This document shows, piece after piece, positions 21,458 to 31,281 of a DNA stretch of 64,000 nt (position 1 is the first letter of the stretch; each line of letters starts with the position of its first letter). The stretch spans positions 47,772-111,771 of the forward strand of contig JABCPU010000223.1 of assembly GCA_016800925.1 (NCBI GenBank), given 5' to 3'. The stretch is from Suillus spraguei (lineage: Eukaryota; Basidiomycota; Agaricomycetes; Boletales; Suillaceae). Made by a program: the position numbers and the translations under genes. Under the pieces are notes generated by a model that was not told where the DNA came from, searched no databases, and saw only the letters and a list, made by a program, of their open reading frames with translations.

Positions 21458-22961
21458 TCTATAGATAAACACCTATAAAACCAAATATCTCCACGGTCAG
21501 TGATTCAGACAAATACCAATGACTGATAATGTGGTTGTATGTGGGTGGCTGTTTATGTTCCCCAGGCTATGGCCAGCAAATGAGTCACTTCTGTGAGATC
21601 AGCAAACTCTTGGACAATGACAAAGATTCTCGAAACAACTAAACTTCAAAGAAAAACACAGAAGTCGAACAAACTAAGAAACAGAAGTAACTGGCCAAAT
21701 TACTCTCTCCAATGGAATGCAGGTGTTTTGCAACAAATGTGCTACTGCAATTTGTGGGAGGTTACAACAATCACCTTCTCAGACAAGCAGGTTGGATCCC
21801 CAGTCAAGACTAGTCACTACCTCAGGGATCTTCTAGCTTACTATTGAACCTGCTGCCAAGGAACTCACTATGAGTATTAAGCAGTTAGCAGGAATGGATG
21901 TCCTTGGATTTCAATACCAAGTCCCCTTTCAATAACTAGAGTCTATCAGTCAGTGAAGACCTTAACTCAGTATCGCTACTCAGATGTGCAAGATAGAGTG
22001 TTGCTATCAACTTCTGAAGTCTCTCCCACTAAGCTACTCTGACCTTAGATGGACTGAAGAGACAACACAATTATTGGAAACACAAAGACACTAGCACCAA
22101 CAAACTTTGAAAGAGAGAGAGAGATTAGAGATCAAAGAGAAAGAAAGAAAAGAGAAAGAAAGAAAAGAAACAGAAGCAAGGAAACAGACAACAGAGACAG
22201 AAAAAGAGAGAGGAAAGATAAAAGAAAACTAGAAAGATTTTGTCAAAGAAAAATATTTGTTGTCTTGCTGGTTGTCAGACACAGTGAACTCAGGGTCTTG
22301 CTAGTTGTTGAGCACAGTGAGCTCAAGGTAGTACTATCTCACAGAGTAGACTTCCCTGTTGTTGACAATGTTCTTGACAGTGTGCTGATAGTGCTGGTCA
22401 CACTTCACTCTCAGTTATATTTCTGAGGGGGAGAAAATCTCTTTTATTGACAAAAAAGTGGGTCTTATATAGACAAAATGAATGGCTATGCTACTGTTTT
22501 CCCACATTTTGTAGGGGTGCTAACCTACCCTATTTATTGAATATTGTCATAGTTGATTTGTAATATGCTCAAGGGTGTGAGAAGAAGTCATGTGGGATAT
22601 CGATGGCTATGCATAAATTTGAGATCAGGTGACTATTAGTGGCTATCCTAGGAGGAATATTTAATATTTGAAGCATAAATTTGCACTTTTTGTAGATGCA
22701 TAGAAATGATGTGAGTGAATCATGGTGGGTTTCATGGGTTTCTCTGCAGGGTAACTTTATGTAATTATTTTGCTGGGGTCACCTGACATCTGCAGGAATC
22801 TTATGAAATGGTTTCTGTAGCCAAACATACATAAACACACCCATGAAAAATGAATTAGAAATAATAAGCAAACTTTTACAAGCAAAAAGAAACTTTCAAT
22901 TCTTAGTCATGGATTGATTTCTGAATAGAGGAACACTAAGCTATTATAGTCCTGGTACTAT
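21458..22961. other. About 1.5 kb non-coding block inside the DIRS element
   Basis: Separates RNase H from the recombinase. Contains a roughly 140-nt purine-rich GA tract (about 22100-22240), a duplicated 30-bp block (CTTGCTGGTTGTCAGACACA and CTTGCTAGTTGTTGAGCACA, about 22262-22330), and a TTATATAGAC box at about 22473. No coding frame of note. It could be a non-autonomous insertion, but no flanking duplication could be established. Confidence 0.4.
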
Positions 22962-24632
22962 TTGTCAGCTGCGGTAGTGCTTAGTCAGCCATGCACCAGA
23001 CCAGTTTGGTGCATGTCAATGGGTGTTACCCCCCTGCTGCAGCCAAGCTCATCAATAGAACCCTCACCCGCTAACAAGTGTTCAAGCGAGCTAGAGCAGT
23101 GTGCGCAGAAGAGGACCAATTTGTCTTCAATGCCGCCCTTAGCTGCTAGTTCCAGCAATTCCCACTCTTGCTTCAGTGCCCCTTTGCCCTCCAGTAACAC
23201 TCCACAAACTCAGCCCCCCATTCCACAATGTTATAGACCCAATCTCACCCCCAACCCATCACCCCTCAGATCCCATTGCCTCGCTCGCGAGAGACTATGC
23301 AAATGGCTCCCCTACATAGCCAGCTCCCCGCAATCAGATACCACTTCAAACAAGAGCCATGATTTCATCCCATCCAACGAGCAGCTGGACTGCATACTCA
23401 AAGTTGTATGTGCTTCCTGGGCACAGTCGACTAAAGAGACCTATGGGGTGGGGCTGCTTGTATTCCATGTGTATTGTGACTCCCTCAGCATCCCTGAAGA
23501 CCAGCACTGCCCTATCTCCTGTGGTCTACTACTCGCCTTCTTATCCAGCTGTGTGGGATCTTACTCAGGTGCAGCCCTTGCCAACTATGAAGCAGCCCTA
23601 AGAGCATGGCACCTACTACATGGCCACCTATGGCTCATCCCCACAAAAGAACTGAAGGCTGTTCTTGATGGAGCCACTGCCCTCGCCCCGACCCCTTCCA
23701 GACGTTCCAAGTGTGTGCCATTCACCCCAGACATACTGGATCGCATTCACGCACACATCAACCACAACAGCCCTCTGGATGCAGCCTTCTTCGCCTGCAT
23801 TACCACCATGTTCTATTCAGTAGCAAGGCTCAGAGAATTCACTGTTCCCTCTATCGGTCAATTCCACATTGAACCAGCAAAATTCATTTCTAGAAACGGC
23901 GTCAGTGATACCATTGACCGAAACGGCCTACCTGTAACCAGATTCCACATCCCAAGCACTAAAATGACACCCATAAACAGAGAAGAAGCCTACTGGGTGG
24001 CACAAGAAGGCGCTTCAGACCCTAATGCAGCACTAGAAAACCATTACCGAGTCAACCCAGCTAGTGGCGACAACCATTTATTTGCCTGGAACCACCCCAA
24101 AGGTCTGAGGCCACTGTCCAAAGCCGCAGTAATCAAGAGGCTCTCCATCATCGCACGTGCAGCCCAGTTACTGGACCTCAAAGGTCACAGCCTCCACATA
24201 GGAGGGACTCTAGAGTATTTGCTGCAGGGGGTTGTTGAGTTGCATGCAAGTCTCGGACACGTTCTGCGAAGTAATACCAACTCAAGTTTTACAGTGAACC
24301 TGCTGACAAACACATAGTGTACTCCTACAGAAAAATACCTCTTTATATATGCCAGTCAATGCTAAAACCATGCTGCCGACGCCCAGTAATATTGCGCCAT
24401 TGATGTGCCATTGATCCCGAAGATTCCCGATAAGTGTCGAGCTCGTACCTCAACCCCTGATAATCCAACAGGGGTGCCATTCGACGTCGTCAAATCCATG
24501 GGCAGATGGTCAGGAGAGGCTTTCACACTCTACCTGCGGAACCACGCAATAGTCATTGCCCCATATATCCAAGCATCTCCCGTGCTCGAACCTTTCACAC
24601 GCGGCACAATCAGGATGCCCCCTGTACGATAA
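22962..24632 (+). pseudogene. DIRS tyrosine recombinase, split by a 238-bp solo LTR
   Basis: N-terminal Pro/Ser-rich part, then a core-binding domain (about 23360-23660: WAQSTKETYGVGLLVFHVYC) and the catalytic domain: first Arg in SVARLREFT (about 23818), H-x-x-x box HSLHIGG (about 24185), and the tyrosine in TLYLRNH (about 24521). The expected second catalytic Arg (HSLR in relatives) is His here (CGC to CAC). The solo LTR at 24233-24470 separates EYLLQGV from PFDVVKSMGRW. Removing it and one GGGGT restores the frame. The enzyme would integrate circular cDNA by site-specific recombination. This copy is inactive. Confidence 0.8.
24233..24470. repeat. Short solo LTR, family F, in the DIRS recombinase
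   Basis: 238 bp with TGTTG...CAACA ends and a perfect 5-bp duplication GGGGT (24228-24232 and 24471-24475). Contains a TTTATATAT box at about 24341. No other copy in the window. The parent element is unknown. Confidence 0.85.
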
Positions 24633-25266
24633 AACTTCATCAGTGAGTACAGCTCCTAGCACATGCGGGTTTCCAGCTTCGCTGTTTGCATCGCGACACT
24701 CCTAATTCGTTGGGAACACAGCTCACCCCGAAACCCTAGGTTCGGTCACATGCGCCAGGCCGAAAAGCCCTTCGGGCTTTTGGCCAAATACTTCACTCCT
24801 TATTTCCCAGGCTCTCGTTTGTATTTAACTACGCCTATGCAATGCCATCGCTTTCCGTTCTCCCGCCACCTAGCCTCGAAGGCATAGAATATGAACTTAA
24901 GTATAAGAGATGGGGGAAAACGAAGAACAAGTGTAGCGAAAGCGTCCGTGCGTGAAGTTACCTAATATGGTAACTCTGCTATAGGCCAGGTAACTGGCCC
25001 GAAATGATAAAATCATTCAAAGCTTTATTGTTTGTAGATCTGCTTCGAGGTATTGCGTCTCGATACGTTAGATTCATATTCTTGGATTCCTGATACAAAT
25101 CATACCAAGTGTATACTGTTAGAGTTTGGTATTCCTTCATCGTTCGCTGCTCGGATAGTCCTGACTAAGTATAAATACCTACGTCGTAGACTGTCCTCTC
25201 CTTGTCGTCTCCCGCCATGTCGTAGACACTAAAAACGGCGCCGTTCTCCAGCCTCAACATATACCG
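24633..25266. other. Spacer with several short hairpins, 3' of the DIRS coding region
   Basis: Non-coding. Holds a near-perfect hairpin at 24758-24785 (GGCCGAAAAGCCC / GGGCTTTTGGCC) and three perfect inverted repeats in 60 bp (24957-24974, 24984-24999, 25003-25017). It probably includes the right end of the DIRS element and the 3' flank of the HET gene. Confidence 0.4.
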
Positions 25267-28200
25267 CTACAATATCTCAAGTGTCCTGACGTCCATCTTG
25301 TCCTGGGCAAAGGCCACATCGCTGACATGCGCAATGATGGTACGATCTGACGCGATTCTCTTGTATTCTCCGCCGTGCTGCTGTGCAAGCAAAAACGCAC
25401 TAAAAGGCTGTCCAAGTCGAACAATCAACCGTAATGCTCGCTGGAGATCAACTAGCTCCTGTGCATCGAGGGACCCACCAGGCGAATCCACTAACGGAGT
25501 CCCAGGCGCAGACCAAAATTCATCCTCGCTCTGCATGTCGTCAGCAATGTCAGGCAGCTCTGTCAAGCCAGACAGCTCCGCAGAATTGGGCAACTCGAGA
25601 AAACTACGATCCCACGGACGGACGAGCAAGAACGTCTGTCGCGTGGTAAATGTCCACGAAGACGGTATCCGTTTGTCTTCCGTAGTGATGAGCAGGTCAT
25701 GAAGACCGTCTGGATAGACTTCATACGTGGCATGTGGATCCTGGCCTTGAGTATGAGTCTGTCTCACTGCCATGACAGGGAATACTATGCAAGGCAGATG
25801 CAGTCTGCAGTTTGCGAAACAAGGAGCGCTCGTGTGATCGAGAAGGGTATAAAGCTCCAAAGCTGATTCCATAGTCTTGGCATTTCGCAGTAAGTAGACC
25901 GAAGTCTGAATCTCATCCTCAGACAAAGATGGCAGGGTGTATGGTGGAACTTTGTATGAGATGATGTCGGCCGGAAGACAGCTATTGAATTCGGACGATT
26001 GCCCCACCCAGTCAAGGGCACTGATGTCACCCGACTGAGCTACCACCTCCTGCAAGAGCCTCCCAAGCGCCTTTTGCTTCTTCTCGCCATAAATGACGGG
26101 CAGGTTGACGTCGAAAATACCAAATAATGAGTATGCAATGTCTTCCTGCCACGTGGTAACACGCGCCGACACCCATTGGAGTTTCTCCCGGGCGTCTCTC
26201 ATCCCCGGTCGGAAGGCGATGAGGGCCTGTGAATCTATGCCCGTGGCATCTCCCATCTCCTTCATGATTGCAAGGGAATCCTTGTGGTTGGGAGAGCGAT
26301 CACCGAGATATAAGGACCAATCCTTCTGATAAAACAGGACAAATTTTGAGGCGAGGAATTCTTGAACTGTCCATCCTCGCGTGTTCCAAGCACTGCTTGC
26401 GAGTGCGCCAGGCTGCGATGCAGGTGAAACATCCGACAGGTAGACGATGGTAAGCGCTGAGTGGCGATACCAAATAAACATGGAGTTGACCGATTGTTGG
26501 ACTTCGACATTATTAGTCTGGTCGATGCAACAGGTATCAACCCATGCCCAGCGATACCCTTTATTACAAGCAGTTTCACAGAATGACTTCAGCTTTGCGA
26601 TGCTGCCAACTGGATCCAAGTCGTATACCACCCTGCCCTGGATATCATGTAGCGACAGCTCCGACCCTTCCCATCTATGGGATAACATGACATAACGGAA
26701 GTACATCGCCACCGCGTCCCGGATGCGCTGCATTTGAAGGTCTTCATGCTTCATTGTGGACGATAAAAGTTCTTTGTACTCTGCGCTCATTCTGAAGGCA
26801 GTGATCTGTGCCTCGCGATTGCACAAACGCCCAGTCGAAGTGTTGATTAGACGATGCGGAGCGTCGTCGAGTTGAGCCTCAATGCTCTCTTGAATAACAC
26901 CTTCTGCCTCGGATGGAGTAATATACTGTTGGCGCAAGTCTGCACAAATAGTCAACAATGTCGAGGATGTACCATTTGAGCCGTACTTTGTGTTTGTATG
27001 TCTGGAGCATTTTCCAACTTGAAGAGCATGGTTTTGAAGGCATTGATGGCTTCATCATATTGGTGTGCACCATGAAGTGCCGCATGCTTCGACTGATATC
27101 CAACGTACGATGAGGGGTTGAGTTCAATAGCCTGTATCCCCAAAATAAGCGTCACATACAAAATAGTAGCTGTTGTCAAACCTTTTCCGCGTCGAGGAGT
27201 GCATCGGCCCACAGCATTTTTCCAGACCTCGCCCTACCGCGGTTCGCAAAGATGATATCGGTTGCAAAATCAAGATCTATCGCCGCAGAGTAAAGTTCGA
27301 TAGCGCTGTCGTAATTGCCCACAGCAAGAGCATCATCTCCGCCTGCAGCATAGAGCAGGCCGCAATCTTGCTTGAAAGCTAAGTAGAATGATGGGGTTGA
27401 GAATATATACCGTACCGGGTCGACATTACGAAAACTTGCCTATGGACCAATCAAGGCAACGTATTTTCGTGGCCTCATCAGCCGTATCCATCATATATCG
27501 GTATGCTTTGATGGCTTCTGGAAGTCTACCTGCCCGAAGGAGCGCGTGACACCGATTCTGGTGTGCGGTTTGCCACAGGGACATTAGGTCCCACCCGAAT
27601 AACTGGAAAAAAACACAGTGGGCATGAAAGACTGATTTGCAGTAGCATTGTAATGAACCTACCACCACGAAGACATCATATTTAACATGGATGTCTGACA
27701 TAGACGAGAAAGAATAGTGTTGACAGCGGAAGTGAAGTGGTCGGCGGCTCCATTGCGACGCACTCCATCTACATCATCTGAGACATTCAAGCCTAATTGG
27801 ACAAATAAATAAGCCTGATGTGCGAGGATCGCAAAAATCAGTCGATGCACTTGACCGAGTCACTGAGAACACTCACTTCCACGATTTGACAGGCAAGAGT
27901 GTCGACATTGGGACAAGTGGCAGCTAGGTCGTGGACACGCAAAATTGCCTCATCGTGCTCATTTGCATTGAAAAGGGCGATGGCCTGACAGCTCCCAGGT
28001 AAGCAGCGACTGCACGAGACAAAAATGACATACCTTAATCAAGAGTAGGAGATGAGTTTTATTGACATTCGCATCGACGAACATGAACCCGAGGTCAAAC
28101 GCTTTCATCGCACCCTGGAACTGCCCTTTACCACAGAGGGCGATGCCCTTGGAGATACAGCCCATGAAGGATGGCCGAATGGTCATGCTCTAAATCGACA

Positions 28201-29609
28201 TGTACTAAGATGGCCTGTATTAGGATAGTATATCTCACCTTGAGTGCGTCATCAAGTGCACGGTCCCAGTCGGTTTTTCTCGCCATAACAAACGAGCGAT
28301 TCGCGTAAGATATGTAGTCGTTAATATCAGCGTTGACCTCTTTGGTGAGCAGTATGTCAGCTGTAGGTAAGTCTCCGGATATGCATGCGTTGCGGGCTAT
28401 CGTGTTCATGGTGAGGGTCTGCATCACGCATGGTTAGATTGCGCGGTAGTAATAAAATCTGAGAACAAACTTCGCAATCAGACTGTTGAGCCTTTGCATC
28501 AAGATCAAGAATCAATATGCAAGGAGATGAGCAAAGAAAGGGAACTCACGTTATCTGCTACCTGTTCCATCGGAGTATCTTCCCGTGACGCATCCTTGGT
28601 AACAATGAGATGAAGGCGAGATATAAAATGAATGGAAACTTGCATCTGATGCCTGGTCCTCGAGGACGTCTTCCAGCGAAGGTACTGGCCACTTGGACAT
28701 CATTTTCTCTTTTCCTCCACTCAGGATGTGCTTGCCATCCGTGGAGAAGGTGACACAATACACGTCATCGGTATGCTTGAATACGGCGATGGTTTTTCGA
28801 TCCGAAAGTTGCCAGACGCGAACATGGTAGTCGTCAGCTGCGGATGCGACAAGGGTGCCAGTAGGGCTCAAGGCAATGAAGAAGATATTCGAATTCTTAG
28901 CATGACCTTTCCAAGGTTCACCGACCTGCTCCCAGGTCGATAAATCCCAGATCCGTATGGTGGGATCACGAAAATCACCGCCCGAGACGAGCTGTTTGCC
29001 ATCGGACGTCCATGTGAGTGAACGGTTCCATGATCCAAACGCATAGTGACCCTGGAACTTTGCAAAGCATTCCCTTGTGCCTGGATTCCACATTTGGATA
29101 TTTGTCTTTGTTGCGATGGCAAGATATTCACCAGACGGCGAATACCGAACGCAGGCGATTTCAGACCCGCAATTGATTGGATTTCCTTGCACCTGCCATG
29201 TATCTGTATCCCAGAACGTTATTATTTTGTCAAATGAGCCGCTCGCCAACATTGTGTTGTCAGGGGAAAAATCAAGCGATGATATTTTGTCGTAGTGGAC
29301 TTGGTTGGGTTTGGTGAGAAATTCACCGTCTCTGTTCCAGGCGATGAGTTCTCCGTCAAAATCACCGCTTGCTATCCATTGCCCATCTCTTGATACTGCA
29401 ACTCTTCGTATCCTACTGCGGTGTCCCTGCATTTTCTTCAACTCAACGCCGTCTTCCAAGTTCCACAGACGAAGCGTCTTGTCGTACGAGGCCGTCACCA
29501 TACGTCGTGTATCGGGGAAGACTGCGACTGCGAAAATACAGTCTTCATGACCCTCAAATGTTCGGGTAGCCGTGGTGATCGGAATGATGGAATGTTCTTC
29601 CTCCGTCAT
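25267..29609 (-). CDS. WD40-TPR-HET protein, multi-exon
   Basis: Start at 29609 (MTEEEHS), chosen because the decayed copy has the same start. Exon 1 (29609-28644) encodes about seven WD40 blades (TFEGHEDCIFAVAVFPD, DKTLRLWNLED, SLDFSPDNTMLASGSFDK, DPTIRIWDLSTW). A 15-codon exon follows (28594-28550), then probably a 21-nt microexon (AQQSDCE), then TPR-like helical repeats over six or seven exons (YANRSFVMARKTDWDRALDD, IALCGKGQFQGAMKAF, ANRGRARSGKMLWADALLD, NPSSYVGYQSKHAALH). The last exon (from about 26950) holds a HET domain: YVMLSHRW, WAWVDTCCIDQTNNVEVQQ, WNTRGWTVQEFLASKFVLFY, then EDIAYSLFGIFDVNLPVIYG. TAG at 25267. Introns are 48-62 nt; intron 1 (28595-28643) has a GC donor (GCAAGT). HET domains act in fungal self/non-self recognition and cell death. 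WD40/TPR repeats would be the sensing half. No NTPase domain separates them. Confidence 0.85.
28595..28643 (-). other. GC-AG intron 1 of the WD40-TPR-HET gene
   Basis: 49 nt, donor GCAAGTTTCC, acceptor TTACCAAG. The paralogous pseudogene has GTAAGTTTCTG at the same site and a matching acceptor (CTCCAAG), which supports this as a real intron with a T-to-C donor change. Confidence 0.75.
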
Positions 29610-29827
29610 TCTGTTCGAGGTGGATGGCGTTGAGCACAACTTGCTGGAGAGTTTATGGGTATCAGTTTCAGAGGTGCGTGTACCGGGCCTTTTTGTGCTT
29701 CTCCACAGCCTCAACCTACTTTGTGTATCATTAGACGCCCAGAACACGAGGCCTGAAACCTATATTTGTGCAATATGCAAACAATCAAGAGCCAGCTTTC
29801 CTTCGTTCATCGAGCTAGTCAACGATG

Positions 29828-30300
29828 ACCATGCCTCCATTCGATTCCACCGCCCACTTCATTATCAACATACAATCAGGGAATCGACACCAGTCCTGCT
29901 GGAAAAGACTGGATCGCCGGCGAGTCTGCAGTGTGGAAAGCCTATGACACACCAGAAGCTGACAAACATACGTACTTCCCTGCCCGTTGCCCGGCCGTAA
30001 TGGTGATCGTGATCAACAGCGATCCCTACAAGCTCTTGATTTCAAGCGTCGCACTGCGCCCTATTGCATTCATGTCCATGATCAGCGTAGAACCTAACAC
30101 CATTCAGTTGCATAACGTGCTCTGCACGCTTACGTGGCTTGCATCCTTCAGTTGGTTCAATACGGAGGGCAATACAACAAGCAACATCTCTCTTGATTTA
30201 TCGATGTTTGGCGTAACGGAAATATGTTACCTTAGATATGGGCTTCAGAGCACCCATGTATTTAGTGGAACAATTTGGTACGCCTGCCATTGCAAATGAT
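29828..30300 (+). pseudogene. Remnant of a flavin-reductase-like gene
   Basis: Plus-strand fragment with PFDSTAHFI near 29833, then, in another frame, AYDTPEADKHTYFPARCP and SDPYKLLISSVALRPIAF, which resembles the opening of flavin-reductase-like (FMN-binding split barrel) proteins that begin with a PYKL...RPIAFVS motif. No continuation of the barrel is recognisable after about 30140. Frame breaks indicate decay. Identification rests on one motif. Confidence 0.4.
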
Positions 30301-31281
30301 CCAGTTGTAACTTGGCCCCGCTAAGTCACAAGGCAGCGGCCAAAGTGTGCAGTGTAGAATCCAGGAAATATGATGCAGGGTCACGCGGGGGTATACCCAG
30401 ACCTGTGTGTAGAAGATGTAGGAGTTGTGTGGGTTCGCAGTGCAAAAATGCAGGAATGCAAATGTACATGCGGAAAGGTAGTCAAAGCGCAGGAATTCAA
30501 TTTCAAATTTCAACCGGATCAACTTAGCATCAACGCTCTTCGTTTTATATTTATTGTGTATATCTCATTCAATTTATACCAACTTCTATTTCAACTAATT
30601 GACACGTTTCACTTGCGTGCACCATGGTCCTCAAGTGTGTCACATCTCTGAAGAGCAAAGTGGAATATATAGCAGGCGTCGGTACTTACTGTACTTAGTG
30701 GTACTTGACACCAAAGATTCATGCGTATACGGAAATTGTCAATGAGATAAACAAGGAAGAGATGAGTCCAACGAAAGAGAGCAAAAGGTGTCCGTAAGTC
30801 ACAAAAGAAACGAGCAGTCTAATATTTGTCAAGTACATCCGATTGAAAGGGAAAGCGTGCCCTCAAAAGAAACGGACAAAGTACCCCAATACATTGACAA
30901 AACTAGGAATGCTAGTATGTAAAGAGAAAGTTCGGACACGACGAGGCAGGCGGTGACGGACCTTAGATGTGGAGTCTAATATGACGCCATGGTGTGCTTG
31001 AAGAAAAATGCACATATTAGTACTTTTCAAACTCCAGTTTGGAGAACCGCTATTAGCATTACACACCTAGTTGCTAGTACCCAACTCAAATCTGACTGGA
31101 CGGCCAGCCATCCAGATAACTATGGCACTGCCGCAAGTTCAATGACGACTATACGATGAATGGTTCACGTACAGCAAGTGCAGGAAGCTCAGTTGCAGTC
31201 TGCGGCGAATGCAACTTTCGTCTAGTATGTGCGCCACTAATCATTCATCTCTCTTGTCGACGTCCTAGGCCTCAACACCTA
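30301..31281. other. Intergenic
   Basis: No gene, LTR or RNA gene recognised. Confidence 0.5.

Larger units (their letters stand above)
17277..24632 (+). mobile_element. DIRS-type tyrosine-recombinase retrotransposon, decayed, with nested insertions
   Basis: Order on the plus strand: gag-like protein with zinc-finger region (17277-18827), RT and RNase H (about 18932-21454), tyrosine recombinase (22962-24632). An RT/RNase H combined with a tyrosine recombinase and no integrase or protease defines the DIRS group. Carries a family C solo LTR (20296-21064), a 238-bp solo LTR (24233-24470) and an unexplained 1.5 kb block (21458-22961). Multiple stops. Termini not located; limits given are coding limits. 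Confidence 0.85.
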
